Origin: JBCAWW01 sp039024315
GTDB taxonomy: Bacteria > Bacteroidota > Bacteroidia > J057
NCBI GenBank assembly: GCA_039024315.1
Contig: JBCCQN010000218.1
Span: forward strand, 1-13,132
Length of the DNA: 13,132 nt
Reading direction: 5' to 3'
This document shows, piece by piece, positions 1-6,938 of the stretch (positions are counted from its first letter, which is position 1; each line of letters begins with the position of its first letter). A program made the position numbers and the translations under genes. The notes under the pieces are model-generated. The model searched no databases and was not told the DNA's origin. It was given only the letters and a program-made list of their open reading frames with translations.

Positions 1-718
1 ACCAGAGATAGCTGGCATAAGTACCCGCATCTAGCGTTACCCCACCGGTACCTTCACAATATGCTAACGGACCACTGATCACCGGAGTAATCACTGAATT
101 TTCCACTACCGTAAAGCTAGCAGAAGTACCCACACAGCCATTGGCATCAGTTACTGTTACAGTATAAGTACCTGCTCCTACCATGATCGTCTGAGTCGTT
201 TCACTAGTAGACCACTGGTAGCTGGCATAGGTGCCCGCATCTAGCGTTACCATTGAACCTGGACATACCGTCACTGGACCACTGATCGTTGGCGTTGGAT
301 TCGCGTTTTCTATTACCGTTACACTCGCAGATGTGCCCACACAGCCGTTGGCATCGGTTACCGTTACGCTGTAAGTGCCCGCTAAGGCCGTGATTGTCTG
401 CGTAGTCTCACCATTGGACCAGAGGTAGCTGGTATAAGTACCCGCATCAAGCGTTACTCCACCAGTACCTTCACAGTATTCTAGCAAGCCACTAATGATT
501 GGCGTTGGATTCGCATTTTCTATTACCGTTACACTCGCAGATGTGCCCACACAGCCGTTGGCATCAGTTACCGTTACACTGTAAGTGCCTGCTAGGGCCG
601 TAATAGTCTGGGCTGTCTCACCAGTTGACCAGAGATAGCTAGCATAAGTACCCGCATCAAGCGTTACCCCACCAGTACCCTCACAATATGCTAGCAAGCC
701 ACTGATTATCGGTGTAGG
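1..718 (-). repeat. Tandem ~210-bp PKD/SprB-like repeats, block B (three full copies plus one partial)
   Basis: Units begin (minus strand) at 718, 508, 298 and about 91, with periods of 210, 210 and 207 bp. Each encodes about 70 residues with the pattern PTPxISG...YCEGTGGVTLDAG, TYASYLWS, GETTQTI, AGTYSVTVTDANGC and VGTSASVTV. The third unit is one residue short and differs near its start (VCPGSMVTL instead of YCEGTGGVTL). The array continues past the left edge, so the copy number is unknown. Confidence 0.92.
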
Positions 719-3700
719 AGTAGGTATTACAGTGAAAGTCAAAGTAGTACTCACCTCACAAAGGCCATTCGTCACTGTCACAGTTATGACATCTCCATTG
801 GCAATTGCTACATCGGTTGGATCTGTAATGACCATTAGTCCGCCTGCATTGACAGTATGGCTACCTAGATTACTCACGTTGTCTACAGAGAAGCTAGTCC
901 ATTCGGTACTCAATTGAGGGAAACCTGAAGTAGAAGTGACTACTCCTGCAGTAACGCTAGGATTTCTTACCAAAGTTTGATTAACAGTACCATTGCCCCC
1001 TTGCGACCATTGAGCGCCAGGATCTTCACCGATATGACCTATAAAGTCTGCGTAATTGCCGATGACTTCATTGAAAAGACCAATACCGTCATCACCATTA
1101 AAGTTGACTGAGGAAGAGTTGACTGTCGCACCGCTGTAGGCAGAGGCACTACTGTTAGCCAATACTACTACCCCTCCGTCCGGTATCGTACCGGAAAGTG
1201 CATCTATCTGCGGTAAAAACGCTCCATTAACAAATAGGTGTAGCTCATAATCGCTGAGGTCTACATCAGCCCCAGTGCCATTATAGATTTCTATGTATTT
1301 GTTATTGCTTGAGCCTTCAACATATTCGGAAATAAATAGGTCAGCAATACTCGGACCACTGCCGACTTTACTCCAGCTAAAGGTGCCCGGATCGGTAGTA
1401 ATTTGACTTTGATAAGTAGTTAAATCTACACTGGCCGCATCCGCCTCACAAACTGTGGGAGTTAAGGCCGTCAATACAGGCAGGGCATCTTCTGTTACGG
1501 TTACATTAGGAGAAGTTCCCATACATCCGTTACCATCCGTTACCATTACACTGTAGGTGCCTGCTAAAGCCGTGATGGTTTGAGTTGTTTCCCCGTTGGG
1601 GGACCAGAGATAACTAGCATAGGTGCCTGCATCAAGCGTTACACCACCAGTGCCTTCACAATATTCTAGCGAACCACTGATTACAGGTGTCGGATTAGCA
1701 TTTTCAACCACCGTAACACTTGCAGAAGTACCAACGCAGCCATTGGCATCAGTCACTGTTACGCTGTAAATACCTGCTAAGGCGCTTATCGTTTGAGTAG
1801 TTTCTCCGTTAGACCAGAGATAGCTAGCATAAGTACCCGCATCTAGAGTTACTCCAGCAGTCCCCTCACAATATGCCAATGGACCAGTAATCATAGGCAT
1901 AGGAGCTGGCGAGACAGTAAAAGTCAATGTTGTACTTACTACACATGCACCCTCCGTTACTGTAACGATGATAACATCCCCGTCCACAATAGCCACGTCA
2001 GTAGGATCGGCTATTGCTACCGAGCCAGCAACGTTGACAGTATGACTACCTAAATCACTTATAGTATTTTGAGCAAAGCTTGTCCACTCAGTGCCTAATT
2101 CTGGAAAGTCAAAGCTTGAACTTGTAACCCCTTGGGTAACGCTTGGATTACGAACGAGCGTCTCATCTTGAGTTCCATTGGAGCCTTGCGACCATTCACT
2201 ACCAGGATCTTGTCCGATATGCCCCAATATGTCGGCAAAAGTGCCTGTAGCATTATTATACAAGGCAATTACGTCATCACCATTGAAGTTAACCGTAGAA
2301 GCTGTAGTAGTCGCACCAGTATAGATGGTAGCACCGCTGTTAGCATAAACAATTACATCTCCATCGGCCAAACTACCCGAAAGGGCATTGGTATTATTGG
2401 GAGAACTTGCACCATTGATATACAAACGCAATTCATAATCAGAAAGGTCGACCGTAGCCCCAGTACCATTATAGATTTCGAGGTATTTGTTATTGCCGGA
2501 GCCTTCGACATACTCTGAGATAAAGAGTTCACTAATCGTCGCTCCAGGACGGGCCCAGCTAAAGCTGCCAGGATCTGTAGTGATCTGACTTTGGTAGATG
2601 GTTAAATCTACACTCGAAGCATCGCTTGCACAGATTGTTGGTGTGAGGGCTGTCAATACTGGTAGTTGATCTACCACCAAAGTAAGGGTCACAACCGAAT
2701 CGCAGCCTACTGAGCTTGTAAAAGTCTCCATAAAAACCCCGCTTACATTTAAACTCTGGGTTCCAAAAATGTAAGGAGTAGCATCCTCACAAATGGTAAC
2801 TGCATCAGTAGTTTGGATAATTGGATCTACACTTAACGTTAAAGTTACTGTAGAATCACAACCATTTTGCGATTGGAACGTCTCTGTATAGGTGCCCGGT
2901 CCAATCAAGCTTTGGGTGCCAAAGGTATATGGCAATGCACTATTACAAAGGCTGATTGCATCTGTCAAATCATAAGTTGGATTGACCGTAAATGTAATGG
3001 TTGTGGTTTGAGGGTTGCAAAGTCCATTAGACCAATTGACGATGATTATTTCCCCATCTATTACTGAAACATCAGTAGGATCTGCGATCAGAACGTTGGG
3101 AGTCGCGGATCTAGAGTAGCTAAGAACTTCTGTTCCTGGGAGCAATACAGGCCCAATAATCGCAGATTCAAATGCTGTTAAATTTACGCTAGAAGCTTCA
3201 TTTCCGCATATCGTTGGAGTTTGGGCATTCAGAGGCCTAGGATAAATAATGATTGGAGCAAAAAGAACAGCTGAATCACAGCCATCTACAGACTGAAATA
3301 CCTCATAGGCAGAGACTTCAAAGCCAGGCCCAGGCCCGAAAGGAGGTAACGTAACCGTTTGACTTCCAAAAGTGATCGGGAATTGATCGGAACAAACAAC
3401 AGGGGATAATATGATATCATAAGTCGGATTGACCGTTAATGTTAGAGTAACCGTCGAGTCACAACCATTTACCGCACTAAATATTTCTGTATATACTCCA
3501 GTTGTATTAAGACTTTGAGTACCGAAGATATAGGGGGTTGCGTCGCTACAAATCGTAACATTGTCCGTCCCTGTTTTATCACATGTCCCAACAGTAATTG
3601 TTCCGTCAGTGACATTATAAGGTAGGAAATTCAGGTTAGCATCAGAGTAACCCAAAGGGGTTTGGCTACCATCAATTCCAATATTCGCTACGGATCCAGA

Positions 3701-5029
3701 AGGAGCACTTGCCTTGATATGAAAAGTTAAGGTCAAGATCACATCATCGTCATTCAATATTTGACCGGTGCCGAAGGCATCTGTCCATAAGAAGGTCAAT
3801 TTATCAGCAGGTAAAGGTGGCAGTCCTCCCCCAGGTGTATTAACGACGTTAATAATTGTTGGCGCTAAGGGTGAACTAAATCCGACAAAATCCAATAATG
3901 TGGCGTCAAAAGTAACCGTCCCTTGATAGTTAGTAATGGTATTGAAATTTTTTACCGTAACATCCAAGGTCACATCGGTGCCGGGTAGTCCAGTAGCGCT
4001 GCTGACTGCCATTTCTAAAGTTAAAGCGGATTCAGTAACCGTAAACGGAGCAGAAGTAGCTGGACAGCCATTCGCATTTGTTACCGTAACAGTATAGGTT
4101 CCGTCTCCCGCTGAGATCGTTTGGGTATTTTCTCCTCCAGGCGACCATAGATAAGAGGCAAATCCAGCACCAGCATCGAGGGTCGTAGTCTGGCCAATAC
4201 CAATTTGGCTTGAGCCAGTAATAGTAGGAGGAGTGGGGCTAGCAGATACTGTAACAGTAACAGAAACTGGAGTTGACTCAAAAGCATTGTTAGCAGAAGT
4301 GACCCAGATCGTCTGAGGACTAGTCCCAGCCGTAGTTCCAGGATCATAAGCACTTACCCCACTCGCAAGAGGAGTAGGAGAGCCTATAGTAGGATCACTT
4401 GGGTAAAAATTGAAAAGCGTAATCCCCATACTCCCTGTTGGGGCAATTTCGGTATCATCTCCCTCACACACATTGATATCACTGACCGTTGGAGGAGGAA
4501 TCGGCAATCCAGGATTGACCAACACTTCCCCAGGCGTGACCGGTAGGTTAGAACTGACCATACCTCCTGTAGTTGGGTCAGTATACCCAACTGGGGTGAG
4601 AGAACCATCAATCGTTACTGCGCCCGTCGTACCTGTAAGTACATTAGGCTTCACATTAAAGGTAATCTGTAAAACCACCGAATTGTCAGTTAGTGTTACC
4701 CCTGATCCCGAGAAGTCAAACCAAGTATAAGTCAACTTATCGGCAGGAATAGCTGCATTGGAACCAGGGGCTCCTACGATATTAACTACATTGGCTTGAG
4801 GAGAGGTGTGGGAAACATATTCCAATACATCTGCGTCAAAGCTTATCCCGCCCTGATACCCAAAGATGGTGGTAAAGTTTTGTACAGTTACGTCAACGGT
4901 GACGGCTGTACCTGCTGCATTAGTAGAACTACTAACGCCCATTTGCAAAGTTTGCGCCCACAAGCCGGGGGAAAATCCCGCCAGGAGCATTAGGCATAAG
5001 AGTAAGGGAATAGGTCGAATTTTCAGCAT
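1..5029 (-). CDS. Giant secreted modular protein with cohesin, LTD and PKD/SprB-like repeats (C-terminus beyond window)
   Basis: I translated this frame by hand from ATG 5029 to the left edge: 1676 codons with no stop, so the gene is incomplete. Residues 1-25 are a signal peptide (MLKIRP then a hydrophobic stretch ending LWA-Q). Two cohesin-like beta domains follow (about 26-170 and 336-480; shared motifs VTVxNF, GYQG/NYQG, ISFDA/VTFDA, PADKLT). A diverged PKD/Ig copy lies between them (about 266-333). Residues 490-788 hold four small modules with a PYxFGxQxL...NGCDSxVTLTL pattern and one Ig-like module (599-686). Two lamin-tail domains (832-996 and 1227-1391; LFISEYVEGS, NKYxEIYNG, DLSDYEL) and 70-residue SYLWSNGETTQTI...DANGC repeats complete the visible part. 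A role as a cell-surface or extracellular adhesin/scaffold is inferred. Cohesin domains in other systems bind dockerins, but no dockerin is visible here. The C-terminus, where a T9SS tail or CHU_C-type anchor would sit, lies outside. No SD motif precedes the start. Confidence 0.93.
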   Translation of the reverse strand, partial: MLKIRPIPLLLCLMLLAGFSPGLWAQTLQMGVSSSTNAAGTAVTVDVTVQNFTTIFGYQGGISFDADVLEYVSHTSPQANVVNIVGAPGSNAAIPADKLTYTWFDFSGSGVTLTDNSVVLQITFNVKPNVLTGTTGAVTIDGSLTPVGYTDPTTGGMVSSNLPVTPGEVLVNPGLPIPPPTVSDINVCEGDDTEIAPTGSMGITLFNFYPSDPTIGSPTPLASGVSAYDPGTTAGTSPQTIWVTSANNAFESTPVSVTVTVSASPTPPTITGSSQIGIGQTTTLDAGAGFASYLWSPGGENTQTISAGDGTYTVTVTNANGCPATSAPFTVTESALTLEMAVSSATGLPGTDVTLDVTVKNFNTITNYQGTVTFDATLLDFVGFSSPLAPTIINVVNTPGGGLPPLPADKLTFLWTDAFGTGQILNDDDVILTLTFHIKASAPSGSVANIGIDGSQTPLGYSDANLNFLPYNVTDGTITVGTCDKTGTDNVTICSDATPYIFGTQSLNTTGVYTEIFSAVNGCDSTVTLTLTVNPTYDIILSPVVCSDQFPITFGSQTVTLPPFGPGPGFEVSAYEVFQSVDGCDSAVLFAPIIIYPRPLNAQTPTICGNEASSVNLTAFESAIIGPVLLPGTEVLSYSRSATPNVLIADPTDVSVIDGEIIIVNWSNGLCNPQTTTITFTVNPTYDLTDAISLCNSALPYTFGTQSLIGPGTYTETFQSQNGCDSTVTLTLSVDPIIQTTDAVTICEDATPYIFGTQSLNVSGVFMETFTSSVGCDSVVTLTLVVDQLPVLTALTPTICASDASSVDLTIYQSQITTDPGSFSWARPGATISELFISEYVEGSGNNKYLEIYNGTGATVDLSDYELRLYINGASSPNNTNALSGSLADGDVIVYANSGATIYTGATTTASTVNFNGDDVIALYNNATGTFADILGHIGQDPGSEWSQGSNGTQDETLVRNPSVTQGVTSSSFDFPELGTEWTSFAQNTISDLGSHTVNVAGSVAIADPTDVAIVDGDVIIVTVTEGACVVSTTLTFTVSPAPMPMITGPLAYCEGTAGVTLDAGTYASYLWSNGETTQTISALAGIYSVTVTDANGCVGTSASVTVVENANPTPVISGSLEYCEGTGGVTLDAGTYASYLWSPNGETTQTITALAGTYSVMVTDGNGCMGTSPNVTVTEDALPVLTALTPTVCEADAASVDLTTYQSQITTDPGTFSWSKVGSGPSIADLFISEYVEGSSNNKYIEIYNGTGADVDLSDYELHLFVNGAFLPQIDALSGTIPDGGVVVLANSSASAYSGATVNSSSVNFNGDDGIGLFNEVIGNYADFIGHIGEDPGAQWSQGGNGTVNQTLVRNPSVTAGVVTSTSGFPQLSTEWTSFSVDNVSNLGSHTVNAGGLMVITDPTDVAIANGDVITVTVTNGLCEVSTTLTFTVIPTPTPIISGLLAYCEGTGGVTLDAGTYASYLWSTGETAQTITALAGTYSVTVTDANGCVGTSASVTVIENANPTPIISGLLEYCEGTGGVTLDAGTYTSYLWSNGETTQTITALAGTYSVTVTDANGCVGTSASVTVIENANPTPTISGPVTVCPGSMVTLDAGTYASYQWSTSETTQTIMVGAGTYTVTVTDANGCVGTSASFTVVENSVITPVISGPLAYCEGTGGVTLDAGTYASYLW
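857..1351 (-). other. Second lamin-tail (LTD) domain of the giant protein
   Basis: Residues 1227-1391 run from SIADLFISEYVEGS to NLGSH. Diagnostic elements are LFISEYVEGSxNNKYIEIYNG, VDLSDYELHL, the NFNGDDGIGLF strand, and a WSQGGNGTVNQTLVRNPSV segment close to the end. LTDs are Ig-fold domains first described in nuclear lamins and common in secreted bacterial proteins, where they may aid surface or DNA association. The domain is nearly collinear with the copy at 2042-2536. Confidence 0.85.
1481..1903 (-). repeat. Tandem ~210-bp PKD/SprB-like repeats, block A (two copies)
   Basis: Units begin at 1903 and 1693 on the minus strand. They encode the same 70-residue module as block B; the second has one extra residue (SPNGE instead of SNGE) and several replacements (SVMVTDGNGCMGTS). 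Block A separates the two LTD-containing modules and is part of the 1182-bp higher-order unit. Confidence 0.9.
2042..2536 (-). other. First lamin-tail (LTD) domain of the giant protein
   Basis: Residues 832-996 run from TISELFISEYVEGS to DLGSH. They share LFISEYVEGSxNNKYxEIYNGTGAxVDLSDYEL, VNFNGDDVIALY, the GHIGxDPG segment and TLVRNPSV with the second copy. Spacing of the two copies matches the 1182-bp higher-order period. The domain sits inside an Ig-like module whose two halves flank it. Confidence 0.85.
3590..4954 (-). other. N-terminal cohesin pair of the giant protein (protein domain region)
   Basis: Residues 26-170 and 336-480 of the giant protein align by eye over their full length. 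Both open with an xxLxMxVSS strand, continue with (T)DVTVxNF, then GYQGGISFDADVL / NYQGTVTFDATLL. Both end in a segment with DGSxTPxGYxD. This is the general pattern of cohesin-type domains, a jelly-roll fold. Between them lies a short Ig-like stretch and one diverged PKD-like unit (TLDAGAGFASYLW). The assignment is by pattern memory only and was not tested against a profile. Confidence 0.7.
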
Positions 5030-5349
5030 GCTAGGAGGTAATTATCGCGATTTCAATTAGTGACAAACAGGATCACCTGCCTGGGACCGATGTCTTGGCA
5101 GGGACGAAAAATTAGTACAGGAAAAAGTCTTACAAGTAGGAGCTTAAAACGTTTTCTAATCAGGCTTTTTTCAAAAGTGAAAAGTGTGGTGTCGTATTTC
5201 AGGTTGGGTCAATTAGTTGCTCATGCAATAATTGTATGTGAATATATGTAAGGAATTCATCACAATCAACGAATATTTATCAAACGGTCATTTATTTTGC
5301 CTCAAACGGAATTTTTTAATGCTGGGGCAATCTGCCAGTAAACTGCACA
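5030..5349. other. Intergenic region upstream of the giant gene
   Basis: About 320 bases with no credible gene. It lies between the terminator of the upstream minus-strand gene and the start of the giant gene, so it should hold that gene's promoter and leader. It is AT-rich in the part away from the start. I saw no convincing match to the Bacteroidota promoter pattern TTTG/TAnnTTTG on the minus strand. Two direct TCAAACGG octamers (5280-5287 and 5302-5309) are spaced 22 bp, about two helical turns. Just before the start codon the minus strand reads ACCTCCT rather than a Shine-Dalgarno motif. Confidence 0.6.
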
Positions 5350-5373
5350 TAAAAAAAGGCCCCAAAAGGGCCT
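5350..5373 (-). terminator. Intrinsic terminator of the 5395-6756 gene
   Basis: On the minus strand AGGCCC and GGGCCT form a perfect 6-bp GC-rich stem (5373-5368 with 5362-5357) around a 5-base loop, followed by seven Ts (5357-5351). It sits about 22 bp after the stop codon of the secreted protein gene, the classic position and form of a Rho-independent terminator. It implies that the giant gene has its own promoter. Confidence 0.9.
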
Positions 5374-5394
5374 GTTCTTGATTGTGCAAATGTG

Positions 5395-6756
5395 CTATGG
5401 ACTAATTTTTTTCTCAGCAGCGATGCTGCCGTCCTCTCTAAGCAAACGTATATAAAAGCTTTGCTCCGGCCCATCGAAATGTTGGAAATGGTAAGAAATA
5501 CGCTTTTTCCCAGCATTTAAATGGTGAATCTCATATATAAGACGCCGCAATTCCCCGGTTTCGGTATAAATAGCCACCTTTGCATTGTTCAATTCTTCCG
5601 ATATTTCGAAACCAAATTCACCTCGCAACGTGATTTTGGCAAATAACTGAGGCGCTGGGGCTTTAGGATCCAAAACTTGCGAAGCAATCGTCTCGGCATT
5701 GTGCTTGACCTTGATATAATAAGTACCCGCTAGAGGCACATGGCAGCCTGCAATAAAAATGCCTCGATTGTAGCCACGTTTGACCGCATGCTTGTCATTG
5801 ATGAGAAAATGTAGTTGCTCCGCCTCATCATAGACGCCAACCGTCGTCAGCATATCCTCCTCTACTTCATAATTTATCGCCACTTTTTGATATAAATGCA
5901 TCAATGGGGTAACCGAATCACCCGCACTGATTACACGCTCCATTACTACTTCATCCCCTACCCGCAAGCGCAACCTCAACTCAGCCGAATCGCCCAATGT
6001 ATGACTCGCTCCTACTTTAAACTGCCGAAAGCCTGCTTCCAAATTTCGGTTTTCAAAATAAGTGCGGATGCGTTCGCCGGAGGCGTTAAACAAATCCAAA
6101 CGAGCGCCTACGAGCTTTTCTTTGATCAAACCTTCCAAACTGGTCCGAATAGAGGTGATATAGTGGGTCCTAGGTACGAAGACAAAATCACTCATCGGCA
6201 CCCCCGTCGCCTCACTCACTGTAATCGCGATATCTCTCACCATTGAAGTATCGTTGCCATAAATACTCCTTACCGATTCCTGATTGGCCAATGACCAGAC
6301 CGCAGACTGCGCGGTACTATTTTGATATCCTTTGGTTGAAATTTTTTGCGCCAAAGCCAACAATCCGCCACTGGCCATATCACCTAAGGAAAAGCGTTCG
6401 CCTTGCTTGGGCGACATATTAAAGGATTGGGTGCACATGGTCCACAAAGAGCGAGACTTTCTTTCTCTTGGTCGCAGCGCCATCATCGCTTCCTGCGTAA
6501 CCATCAGATCTTGCACCGCGCTATCTTCACTACTAAAGATTTGGCCAGCGGGAATTTCAAGTGATAGTACATTTGGGCTTAGGTTCTCTACCAATAGACG
6601 TAGAGCTTCGCCTTGATAGCCACCTGTAGCTTGAATGGCAATACGTACAAGTTTTTGATCGAGCGCTTGGGCTAAGGTAACCCGCTCTTGCGCTTGCAAA
6701 AAATTAAATTGGACACAGAGGAGCAGGGCGCAGCAAATGAAGCTGCGAAAATTCAT
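5395..6756 (-). CDS. Secreted protein of unknown function, 453 residues
   Basis: I chose the ATG at 6756 (MNFRSFICCALLL...LQAQ) because it gives a compact signal peptide with cleavage near AQ-E. The ATG at 6765 is nearly as good, while the frame opens at 6810 with a poor, charged extension. After the signal, residues about 25-200 include LVENLSPNVLSLEIPAGQIF and VVTQEAMMALRP-like strands, a beta-rich pattern I do not assign to a named family. The second half is a run of predicted beta strands. The last ~65 residues (AKVAIYTETGELRRL, NAGKKRISYHF, SFYIRLLREDG) resemble a FlgD/T9SS-type C-terminal Ig fold, which would mean surface export; this is inference. The gene stands alone, with a repeat-bearing spacer upstream and its own terminator. 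Confidence 0.85.
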   Translation of the reverse strand: MNFRSFICCALLLCVQFNFLQAQERVTLAQALDQKLVRIAIQATGGYQGEALRLLVENLSPNVLSLEIPAGQIFSSEDSAVQDLMVTQEAMMALRPRERKSRSLWTMCTQSFNMSPKQGERFSLGDMASGGLLALAQKISTKGYQNSTAQSAVWSLANQESVRSIYGNDTSMVRDIAITVSEATGVPMSDFVFVPRTHYITSIRTSLEGLIKEKLVGARLDLFNASGERIRTYFENRNLEAGFRQFKVGASHTLGDSAELRLRLRVGDEVVMERVISAGDSVTPLMHLYQKVAINYEVEEDMLTTVGVYDEAEQLHFLINDKHAVKRGYNRGIFIAGCHVPLAGTYYIKVKHNAETIASQVLDPKAPAPQLFAKITLRGEFGFEISEELNNAKVAIYTETGELRRLIYEIHHLNAGKKRISYHFQHFDGPEQSFYIRLLREDGSIAAEKKISP

Positions 6757-6830
6757 CAAAAGCATGGTCGTATGTAGGATTTGTTTGTCTATATAATCCC
6801 ACGGAAGCAAAAGGTTACATTTTTTATTAC

Positions 6831-6862
6831 CTCCCGATAGCTATCGGGAGCGCGGAACGCTT
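6831..6862. repeat. Dispersed palindromic element, copy 1
   Basis: A perfect 20-bp palindrome, CTCCCGATAGCTATCGGGAG (6831-6850), is followed directly by CGCGGAACGCTT (6851-6862). The same arrangement recurs at 11558-11589 with base changes in the palindrome arms but an unchanged tail. Its place between genes and its foldback shape suggest a REP-like or miniature repeat of the genome. It could also act as a transcript-end hairpin, but no T-run follows on either strand. Confidence 0.8.
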
Positions 6863-6935
6863 AGTTGAGTTGTTGAGTTAAGGATTCAAACCTTCAACAA
6901 ATCAAAAATTCAACCCTTCAACCATTCAACCATTC
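6863..6935. repeat. Low-complexity TTGAG/TTCAA repeat with imperfect foldback
   Basis: The left part reads TTGAGTTGTTGAGTTAAGG and the right part holds CCTTCAACAAATCAA, whose reverse complement (TTGATTTGTTGAAGG) matches the left part with one mismatch and a 3-4 base gap. The right end is an 8-bp tandem: ATTCAACC, CTTCAACC, ATTCAACC, ATTC (6908-6935). It lies immediately after the sulfatase stop codon (minus-strand sense), where it may serve as a weak transcript-end hairpin. No coding role is seen. Confidence 0.7.
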
Positions 6936-6938
6936 CTC

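Larger units (their letters stand above)
722..2665 (-). repeat. Higher-order 1182-bp repeat: Ig-like module with inserted LTD plus PKD-like units
   Basis: The segment encoding LPVLTALTPT starts at 2665 and again at 1483, 1182 bp (394 codons) later. From each start the order is the same: VDLTxYQSQITTDPG, then the LTD, then DPTDVAIxxGDVI...STTLTFTV, then PKD-like 70-residue units. The first unit carries two PKD-like copies and the second at least three full ones plus a partial. The similarity at protein level is obvious throughout, with small indels at the module join. Confidence 0.88.

Noticed and set aside
1..718. CRISPR-like or satellite array
   Set aside because: The 210-bp repeats are in frame, encode a protein module throughout, and have no short repeat/unique spacer structure.
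2132..2518. Plus-strand open frame of 128 codons inside the giant gene
   Set aside because: It is antisense to the continuous minus-strand frame with clear domains, has no recognisable motif, and arises from the repetitive composition. The other open frames between 1 and 5029 on both strands were rejected for the same reason.
5060..5251. Small plus-strand frame in the spacer before the giant gene
   Set aside because: No ribosome site at a usable distance, no signal or motif, and composition rich in Ser, Lys and Arg typical of random frames.
5030..5349. Bacteroidota-type promoter (TTTG/TAnnTTTG) for the giant gene
   Set aside because: Only partial matches such as TATTCGTTG on the minus strand were seen, without a fitting upstream box.
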